DNA of 5,820 bases from Spirochaeta sp. Its GTDB lineage: Bacteria; Spirochaetota; Spirochaetia; UBA9216. Shown in pieces: positions 1 through 4,089 of the stretch. The notes under the pieces are model-generated. The model was not told the DNA's origin, searched no databases, and saw only the letters and a program-made list of their open reading frames with translations. The position numbers and the translations under genes are program-made. The stretch covers positions 1 to 5,820 of the forward strand of contig DMKD01000425.1 in NCBI GenBank assembly GCA_003454605.1. Reading direction: 5' to 3'. Every line of letters starts with the position of its first letter. Within the stretch, counting starts at the first letter, position 1.

Positions 1-1164
1 CATGAACTCGTCACTAGTCCCTTCATACCATTTAAGGGAGACCGAGGGTTTTGTCAGTTTCATGTCGCCTGTAGCTTCAAGCACTAAGTGGGTTAATTCA
101 TTTACAGCATCCGAACCGTCGGCAAGTTGTCCGCCGATTGCAAGATTTTCCGCCAAATGGTATCCGGGAAAGTATTCACTATCGGGCCAGGAACGAAGTT
201 TGTTGAGCTCATTTGCCTTTATGAAAAACGACTCAACAAGCTCCAGGGCCTGTTCGTTTGTGATTATGCCTTTATCAATGTCATTTTTATAGTAGGGGTA
301 GAGGTACTGATCAAAGCGGCCGAGTGAAATTGCATGGCCGTTTGTTTCAATATGCAGGATCAGCTGAATAAACCAGATAGTCTGAACGGCCTGCCAGAAT
401 GATTCTGCAGGTTTCGCCGGTATCCTTCTGCAGTTTGCGGCCATTGTAAGCATTTCACCCTTGCGGACGGTATCACCGCATTTTTCGGCTTCTGTTTCAA
501 GAAGATCAGCAAAACGGGATGCAAAATTAATCACGGCATTATTAGCGGTTACAACAGCCTGCAGAAACCAGTACTGATTTATTGTACCGGGTTCAGTCAG
601 ATCAAGATTCTGGATGCGCTGTTCAGCCTTTGCTATCAGATATTCAAGCCCGTGTGTAAGAACCATTTCATGGTCAGGCAGTAGATTCCCGAGTCCGGAG
701 GCTGCGCACCATCCGTCGTCAATGGCATTAATTTCCCAGGCGGATCGGGCGTTCTCCGGCAGATTTTCCCAAACATTTTTAAACTGGCATTTGTCCTTCC
801 AGTATTCGATTGTTTCAAGTACTTTGTTTTTGCTGTTTTCGGTGTACTTGAACTGGTCACAGGGGCGTTCGTTGAAATGGTAGGGATTGCCTTCGAACTC
901 ATCTATTATCCATTGAACTGAGTATTCCGGAAATACAGGCGCTCCCCGGACGGATGAAGCCTGGTTGCCGACAATGAGCTCGCCGTCTCTGATATAGATG
1001 GACATTTTATCCAGTACTTCATAGAAAGCCTGTGCTCTGCGTTTGATAATCGGCCCGCCTTCGCTTTTTTTCATTGCTTCTGTAAATATCATTGCCCGTT
1101 CAGGGCAAATCGCGGGAATATCTGTAAAGAGTCCTTCTCTTAATTTTTGGATTCGCGTATTCAT
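1..1164 (-). CDS. Glycyl radical enzyme, pyruvate formate-lyase/diol dehydratase family (5' part; C-terminal half outside window)
   Basis: I translated this frame by hand: 388 codons are open from ATG at 1164-1162 to the left edge. The start has a good ribosome site (AAGGAG, six bases upstream). The protein reads as the N-terminal PFL domain of a glycyl radical enzyme: RDGELIVGNQ (residues 59-68), APVFPEYSVQWI (75-86), GLGNLLPDHEMVL (157-169), SFWQAVQTIWFIQL (255-268), HIETNGHAISLGRFDQYLYPYY (271-292) and NLAIGGQLADGSDAVNELTHLVLEA (341-365). Such enzymes are cytosolic and use a protein glycyl radical to abstract hydrogen from a substrate. The catalytic Cys and the C-terminal glycyl loop lie beyond the edge, so dehydratase, C-S/C-N lyase and decarboxylase subtypes cannot be separated. 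The protein starts directly at the core, without the long N-terminal extension of some microcompartment-targeted homologues. Residue 160 is Asn where homologues I recall usually have His. No activating enzyme is visible. The family call is firm; the substrate is unknown. Confidence 0.94.
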   Translation of the reverse strand, partial: MNTRIQKLREGLFTDIPAICPERAMIFTEAMKKSEGGPIIKRRAQAFYEVLDKMSIYIRDGELIVGNQASSVRGAPVFPEYSVQWIIDEFEGNPYHFNERPCDQFKYTENSKNKVLETIEYWKDKCQFKNVWENLPENARSAWEINAIDDGWCAASGLGNLLPDHEMVLTHGLEYLIAKAEQRIQNLDLTEPGTINQYWFLQAVVTANNAVINFASRFADLLETEAEKCGDTVRKGEMLTMAANCRRIPAKPAESFWQAVQTIWFIQLILHIETNGHAISLGRFDQYLYPYYKNDIDKGIITNEQALELVESFFIKANELNKLRSWPDSEYFPGYHLAENLAIGGQLADGSDAVNELTHLVLEATGDMKLTKPSVSLKWYEGTSDEFM

Positions 1165-1170
1165 ATCTTT

Positions 1171-1184
1171 CTCCTTCTGAAAAC
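1171..1184 (-). repeat. 14-bp direct repeat, copy 1, containing the GRE ribosome site
   Basis: On the minus strand this reads GTTTTCAGAAGGAG and supplies the Shine-Dalgarno sequence six bases before the GRE start codon. An identical 14-mer lies at 1280-1293, overlapping the LacI-type operator. The two copies bracket the whole structured leader. Confidence 0.8.
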
Positions 1185-1186
1185 TC

Positions 1187-1203
1187 CCTGCCGCGAAGGC
1201 AGG
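1187..1203 (-). repeat. Inverted repeat 1 in the GRE leader, GC-rich hairpin
   Basis: CCTGCC (1187-1192) and GGCAGG (1198-1203) form a 6-bp perfect stem around a 5-base loop. In the GRE message this hairpin would lie just upstream of the ribosome site, about 10 bases before AAGGAG. It has no following T tract, so it is not a typical terminator. It may affect translation initiation or mRNA stability (inference). Confidence 0.6.
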
Positions 1204-1213
1204 TTAATTGGGT

Positions 1214-1242
1214 GAAGTTTGTAAACGCAGCTTATAAACTTC
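1214..1242 (-). repeat. Inverted repeat 2 in the GRE leader
   Basis: GAAGTTT (1214-1220) and AAACTTC (1236-1242) form a perfect 7-bp stem. Inside it, after one mismatch, three more pairs and a wobble close a loop of about five bases. It could be an RNA hairpin in the leader or a DNA-binding site; nothing in the sequence decides between them. Confidence 0.55.
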
Positions 1243-1247
1243 AATAT

Positions 1248-1275
1248 GTTTAAATTACAAGGCTGTAATTTAAAC
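1248..1275 (-). repeat. Inverted repeat 3: perfect 12-bp AT-rich dyad in the GRE leader
   Basis: GTTTAAATTACA (1248-1259) is the exact reverse complement of TGTAATTTAAAC (1264-1275), with a 4-base loop. A perfect 12-bp dyad is unlikely by chance. It lies about 12 bases downstream of the LacI-type operator in the direction of GRE transcription. On the minus strand it is followed by ATATTGAAG, not a T run, so an intrinsic terminator is unlikely. Candidates are an operator for an unidentified dimeric regulator or a stabilising RNA stem. Confidence 0.65.
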
Positions 1276-1279
1276 GTCC

Positions 1280-1293
1280 CTCCTTCTGAAAAC
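1280..1293 (-). repeat. 14-bp direct repeat, copy 2, overlapping the LacI-type operator
   Basis: This is identical to 1171-1184 (minus-strand GTTTTCAGAAGGAG). It contains a strong ribosome-site-like sequence, AGAAGGAGG on the minus strand, but no start codon follows at a usable distance. It may be the relic of an older translation start or a duplication during promoter evolution (inference). Confidence 0.75.
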
Positions 1294-1300
1294 GGTTTCA
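1287..1300. promoter_or_regulatory. LacI-family operator upstream of the GRE gene
   Basis: TGAAAACGGTTTCA is a 14-bp palindrome with a central CG step, mismatched only at the pair next to the CG. LacI-family operators have this form. It shares TGAAA-NCGN-TTTCA with the site at 2998-3013 in front of the lacI-type gene. It lies just downstream of the predicted -10 of the GRE promoter, where a bound repressor would block transcription. It also fits the cre consensus bound by CcpA in Bacillota, so a global catabolite regulator is an alternative. Confidence 0.7.
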
Positions 1301-1311
1301 TTTTCCCTTAC

Positions 1312-1341
1312 AGCATATCACAGATATCCCGAATTCGTAAA
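1312..1341 (-). promoter_or_regulatory. Probable promoter for the GRE gene
   Basis: On the minus strand the -35 candidate is TTTACG (1341-1336), followed by an 18-base spacer and TATGCT (1317-1312). The -10 is preceded by TG one base away, making an extended -10. Each hexamer matches 4 of 6 consensus bases. Transcription would start near 1305, giving a leader of about 140 bases that contains the operator and all three inverted repeats. Read-through from the upstream deoR-type gene is also possible. Confidence 0.4.
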
Positions 1342-1353
1342 TAAAAATGTTTA

Positions 1354-2130
1354 CTATACGCAGTGAATCTGTGTATCCATGGCTTCAAGTTCGCTGCGAT
1401 AGGCATCGGGGATGCCGTTGTCTGTGATGATATGGGTGAATCCGGTTGTTTCAGCAAAAAAACAGGAGTTTACTTCATCGAATTTTGATGAATCTATAAG
1501 CAGGAATGATTCCGCCGTCTGTTTCACAGCAGCCATCTTCGTCTGACATTCGTTATCGTTAGAACAGGTCACACCTAATTTAGAGTGAAAGCCGCCTGCT
1601 GAAATAAAAGCCTTTTTAGTACGGTTACTCTGCAGCATGGGAGATATCCCTTTATGTTCAAGGATCATTGTCTCCCGGTTATAGGTTCCTCCCAGCAGGA
1701 TCACTGTAATATTGGGATGATCGGCGATAGCAAGAAAAATATTGATTGTATAGCAGATAACCGTCAGATTTAGATTATCCGGGAGTCTCCTTGCCAGTGA
1801 TTCTGTAGTTGATCCGGCGTCAATAAAAATGATATCATTGTCCTCGATATAGGACAGGGCGTGATGAGCAATAAGCTTTTTATTGTCTTTATTCTGCCCT
1901 TCGGCAACTGTCAGCATGTAATCTGACAATCCGCCTGCATTTTCAGCGGCATTATAAATTACGGCACCATGCAGTACTTTGATAAAACCTTTTTTTTCGA
2001 GGATTTCTATGTCGCGTCTGGTGGTCATCGGAGAAACGCCGATGCGGTTGGATATATCTGATATCTTCATTGAATGTTCAACTTTCAGCATGCTTTTTAA
2101 TACTTCAAGCCGATTTTGCTTATTGCCCAT
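1354..2130 (-). CDS. DeoR-family transcriptional regulator
   Basis: A 258-residue protein, the usual length for DeoR regulators. Residues 6-57 form the winged helix: NRLEVLKSML, then the recognition region GVSPMTTRRDIEILEKKGFI (31-50), close to the family pattern VS..T.RRDL..L...G. Residues about 80-250 form the DeoRC effector domain, with IDAGSTTESLA (103-113) as the phosphate-binding loop, LLGG (145-148), and LIDSSKF (211-217). Members usually repress sugar operons and are released by a phosphorylated sugar intermediate. I chose the ATG at 2130 rather than the in-frame ATG at 2199, because the extra 23 residues are hydrophobic, AT-driven and cover the promoter. No ribosome site precedes 2130. 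The gene diverges from the aldolase gene and lies upstream of the GRE gene on the same strand, so it likely controls the aldolase and itself. The effector is unknown. Confidence 0.93.
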   Translation of the reverse strand: MGNKQNRLEVLKSMLKVEHSMKISDISNRIGVSPMTTRRDIEILEKKGFIKVLHGAVIYNAAENAGGLSDYMLTVAEGQNKDNKKLIAHHALSYIEDNDIIFIDAGSTTESLARRLPDNLNLTVICYTINIFLAIADHPNITVILLGGTYNRETMILEHKGISPMLQSNRTKKAFISAGGFHSKLGVTCSNDNECQTKMAAVKQTAESFLLIDSSKFDEVNSCFFAETTGFTHIITDNGIPDAYRSELEAMDTQIHCV

Positions 2131-2136
2131 GTTAGA

Positions 2137-2165
2137 ATTATAATATGGTAAAAATAAATTGTATA
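2137..2165 (-). promoter_or_regulatory. Promoter for the deoR-type gene, possibly giving a leaderless mRNA
   Basis: On the minus strand: TATACA (2165-2160), a 17-base spacer, and a perfect TATAAT (2142-2137). Only six bases separate the -10 from the ATG at 2130, so the transcript would start at or next to the start codon. That agrees with the absence of a Shine-Dalgarno sequence. Confidence 0.6.
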
Positions 2166-2223
2166 TAAGAAAGTTGATACTATATTGACAAAAAACCATA
2201 AAAATAGGTAGAAATATACCATA
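2144..2223. promoter_or_regulatory. Three ACCATA boxes in the divergent control region (candidate DeoR operators)
   Basis: ACCATA occurs at 2195-2200 and 2218-2223 on the plus strand and at 2149-2144 on the minus strand, all in AT-rich surroundings. One box lies in the spacer of the minus-strand promoter, one in the spacer of the plus-strand promoter, and one near the predicted plus-strand transcription start. The two plus-strand copies are 23 bp apart, about two helical turns. DeoR proteins often bind several such short repeats. The assignment is inferred from position and repetition only. Confidence 0.45.
2185..2214 (+). promoter_or_regulatory. Probable promoter for the aldolase gene
   Basis: A perfect TTGACA (-35) at 2185-2190 is followed after 18 bases by TAGAAA (2209-2214), which matches the -10 consensus at 4 of 6 positions. 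Transcription would start near 2221, leaving a leader of about 36 bases. An ACCATA box sits between the two hexamers. The -35 is convincing; the exact -10 is less certain. Confidence 0.5.
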
Positions 2224-2256
2224 GTTATGATAATATTAAATCATCAGGAGTTATAA

Positions 2257-2943
2257 ATGAAGAATGGTACAAAAGGCAGCTATAAGCAGCTCATAGTAGA
2301 TACAGGAATCGAAATGGTAGAAAAGGGGATCACAGTCGGCACCTGGGGAAACATCAGTGCGCGTGATCCGGAAACAAATCTTGTGTACATCAGCCCGAGC
2401 GGAATGGATTATTCAAAAATTCAGCCGCAGCATGTTGTTGTTATGGACACAGAGTTGAACATTATCGATGGTGAAGCTGAGCCCTCAATTGAAAAACATA
2501 TGCATGTTGCCGTGTTTAATGCACGCAAGGATGTTAATGCAGTTATTCACACCCATCCGATTTACTCAACGGCATTCGGTGTTGCCGAGCAGAATTTAGT
2601 AGGCGTAAGCGAAGACTTTATTCAGATAGTAGGCGACGAAATAAAGGTTGCAAGCCCTTACGAGCTGCCCGGAACTGAAGCTCTGGGTACGGTCGCAGTC
2701 GCAGGACTTGGAACGAACAATGCGGTTCTTCTTCCCGGACATGGTGCTCTGGTTGTAGGCGGAGATATGAAGATGGCGCTTAAAGTGAGCATGGTTCTGG
2801 AAAAGAACGCGCAGATCTATCTTTATGCAAAGCTCCTCGGCGGAAGCGGTCACATCCGGAAGTTCGAACAGAGCGAGGTTGATGCCATGCAGAATTTTGC
2901 TAAAAATCATTATGGTCAGAAGAATAAAGATCTTTATAGCTAA
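2257..2943 (+). CDS. Class II (zinc) aldolase, L-fuculose-1-phosphate aldolase-like
   Basis: A 228-residue cytosolic protein of the aldolase class II/adducin fold (FucA is about 215 residues). AGGAG at 2246-2250 lies six bases before the ATG. Visible active-site features: GNIS (31-34) and SPSGM (47-51) in the phosphate-binding positions, PSIE with Glu79 matching the catalytic Glu of FucA, and zinc ligands His98 and His100 (HTHP) and His162 (PGHG). FucA-type enzymes split a ketose 1-phosphate into dihydroxyacetone phosphate and an aldehyde, giving lactaldehyde from fuculose or rhamnulose phosphate and acetaldehyde in 5-deoxysugar disposal. Ribulose-5-phosphate 4-epimerases and MtnB share the fold, so the substrate is open. 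The gene diverges from the deoR-type gene and ends before a terminator, so it may form its own transcript. No kinase or isomerase for a full fucose or rhamnose route is in the window. Confidence 0.93.
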   Translation: MKNGTKGSYKQLIVDTGIEMVEKGITVGTWGNISARDPETNLVYISPSGMDYSKIQPQHVVVMDTELNIIDGEAEPSIEKHMHVAVFNARKDVNAVIHTHPIYSTAFGVAEQNLVGVSEDFIQIVGDEIKVASPYELPGTEALGTVAVAGLGTNNAVLLPGHGALVVGGDMKMALKVSMVLEKNAQIYLYAKLLGGSGHIRKFEQSEVDAMQNFAKNHYGQKNKDLYS

Positions 2944-2948
2944 ATCTT

Positions 2949-2986
2949 AAAAAATCCCGCTTGACATAAACTCCGGCGGGGTTTTT
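2949..2986 (+). terminator. Intrinsic terminator after the aldolase gene
   Basis: AAAAATCCCGC (2950-2960) pairs with GCGGGGTTTTT (2976-2986): five GC pairs, one G-T wobble and an A/T section, with a 15-base loop, ending in five T. It begins five bases after the aldolase stop codon. The flanking A tract could also allow termination in the reverse direction. Confidence 0.75.
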
Positions 2987-2989
2987 AAT
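2961..2989 (+). promoter_or_regulatory. Promoter for the lacI-type gene, nested in the terminator
   Basis: TTGACA (2961-2966) matches the -35 consensus exactly. After an ideal 17-base spacer comes TTTAAT (2984-2989), which matches the -10 consensus at 5 of 6 positions. The -35 sits in the terminator loop and the -10 overlaps its T tract. Transcription would start around 2996, just before the operator at 2998-3013. Confidence 0.65.
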
Positions 2990-2997
2990 ATTTGGTA

Positions 2998-3013
2998 TTG
3001 AAATCGTTTTCAA
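2998..3013. promoter_or_regulatory. LacI-family operator in the leader of the lacI-type gene
   Basis: TTGAAATCGTTTTCAA is a 16-bp palindrome with a central CG, broken only at one symmetric pair. It covers the predicted transcription start, which suggests autoregulation by the downstream LacI protein. It shares TGAAA-NCGN-TTTCA with the site upstream of the GRE gene. It also fits the CcpA cre consensus. Confidence 0.7.
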
Positions 3014-3028
3014 CACAGGGGGCACGGT

Positions 3029-4039
3029 TTGTCAAAGTATACGATAAATGAAATAGCAAAGCTCTGCGGGACATCGCCCGCTACTGTTTCAAGAGTTTTG
3101 AATAATCCCGATATTGTCGCTGCGCCTTTACGTGAGAAGATTGAAAACACCATGCAGGAGGTAGGCTACAAGCCTAATCCCTTTGCCTCCAGACTCAGTT
3201 CGAAATCACGCTGGGGTTTGGCCCTCTTTGTCTTCGATATCCTGAATCCGTTTTTCGCGATGATTGTAAGAAGGATCAGTCATCTCGCAATGGAGCAGGG
3301 TATTCCGCTTACTGTTTGTGATACTGAGAATAACGAAGAAAAAGAACGTATATATCTTGATTATCTTCTGGATAACAAGATTGGAGGTATTATTTTCGCC
3401 GAGGGTATCTCAATGGCTACCATAGAGAGGGCTCGGAAATATACCGATACAGTTCTGATTGACCGACACAGTGAGGAGGGAGTTGTTTCAGAAGTCAGCA
3501 GCGATAACTACAGCGGGGCCCGGCAGGCGGTGGAGTATCTGCTGCAGCTTAACCACCGTCGAATCGGTTTTATCAGCGGTCCCGAAAAATGGCCGTCTGC
3601 TGAGGAGAGACTTCGCGGATACAAAGATGCTCTTGAACTGAATGATATTAAGTTTAATCCCGCATTGGTCAGCCAGGGTGATTTGAGATTTGAATCAGGA
3701 ATTTCTGCACTCGAATACTTTCTTACCCTGCCCGAATGGCCGACGGCTATATTCAGCGCAAATGATCAGATGGCTCTTGGAGCAATGAATAAAGCGCAAT
3801 TGCTGAACATCTCGGTGCCGGATGACATATCTATGATAGGTTTCGATAACATACCATATTACACCCTCTACAACACAAAACTGACAACAGTAGAACAGAA
3901 TATACCGGCACTCTGTCAGAGCGCATTTAATATAATGATGAGAAAATTAGAGGGAGATAACACAGAAACAAAAGAAAAGCGGATAATTATACCGACACAG
4001 CTGAAAATTGGAGAAACATGCCGTAAATTGATAGGCTGA
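3029..4039 (+). CDS. LacI-family transcriptional regulator
   Basis: A 336-residue protein of typical LacI/GalR length. The start is TTG at 3029, supported by AGGGGG at 3017-3022 six bases upstream and by the immediate match of the N-terminus to the family (YTINEIAKLCGTSPATVSRVLN, residues 4-25). The hinge helix NPFASRLSS (50-58) carries Leu56, the position that in this family wedges into the central CG step of the operator. Residues about 62-336 form the periplasmic-binding-protein-like effector domain, with GGIIF (119-123), SSDNYSGARQAVEYLL (157-172), RRIGFISGP (177-185), ERLRGY (193-198), SANDQMALG (243-251) and DISMIGFDN (266-274). Such proteins usually bind a free sugar or related small molecule; the ligand here is not predictable. 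Palindromes in front of this gene and the GRE gene suggest that it controls both. The AOR gene follows after 50 bp with no terminator visible, so they are probably cotranscribed. Confidence 0.95.
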   Translation: MSKYTINEIAKLCGTSPATVSRVLNNPDIVAAPLREKIENTMQEVGYKPNPFASRLSSKSRWGLALFVFDILNPFFAMIVRRISHLAMEQGIPLTVCDTENNEEKERIYLDYLLDNKIGGIIFAEGISMATIERARKYTDTVLIDRHSEEGVVSEVSSDNYSGARQAVEYLLQLNHRRIGFISGPEKWPSAEERLRGYKDALELNDIKFNPALVSQGDLRFESGISALEYFLTLPEWPTAIFSANDQMALGAMNKAQLLNISVPDDISMIGFDNIPYYTLYNTKLTTVEQNIPALCQSAFNIMMRKLEGDNTETKEKRIIIPTQLKIGETCRKLIG

Positions 4040-4089
4040 CTCCAGAAGACTTACAGGCCGCTATCTAAATATTTTGATTAAAGGTGGAG

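Noticed and set aside
614..902. Overlapping open frames on both strands inside the GRE gene
   Set aside because: They show no domain similarity, and the GRE frame is clearly coding by family motifs across the whole stretch. The same applies to open frames at 2-327, 2596-2910, 3459-3641, 4065-4331 and 4894-5109, which lie over or largely within the other recognised genes.
1165..1245. Small minus-strand leader peptide beginning at a TTG near 1246 and ending in a TGA that overlaps the GRE start codon
   Set aside because: The start is TTG, no ribosome site lies at a usable distance, and the frame crosses two inverted repeats. Chance openness over about 27 codons is likely.
1248..1275. Terminator for the deoR-type gene
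   Set aside because: The stem is AT-rich and is not followed by a T tract on the minus strand, so it lacks the features of an intrinsic terminator.
2131..2199. N-terminal extension of the DeoR protein by 23 residues to the ATG at 2199
   Set aside because: The extension is hydrophobic and AT-driven, does not match the family, has no ribosome site and would cover the promoter and ACCATA boxes. The ATG at 2130 gives a standard DeoR N-terminus and length.
4040..4089. Promoter or terminator between the lacI-type and AOR genes
   Set aside because: No convincing hexamer pair or hairpin with a T tract is seen in these 50 bases; only an AOR ribosome site is supported, so cotranscription is assumed.
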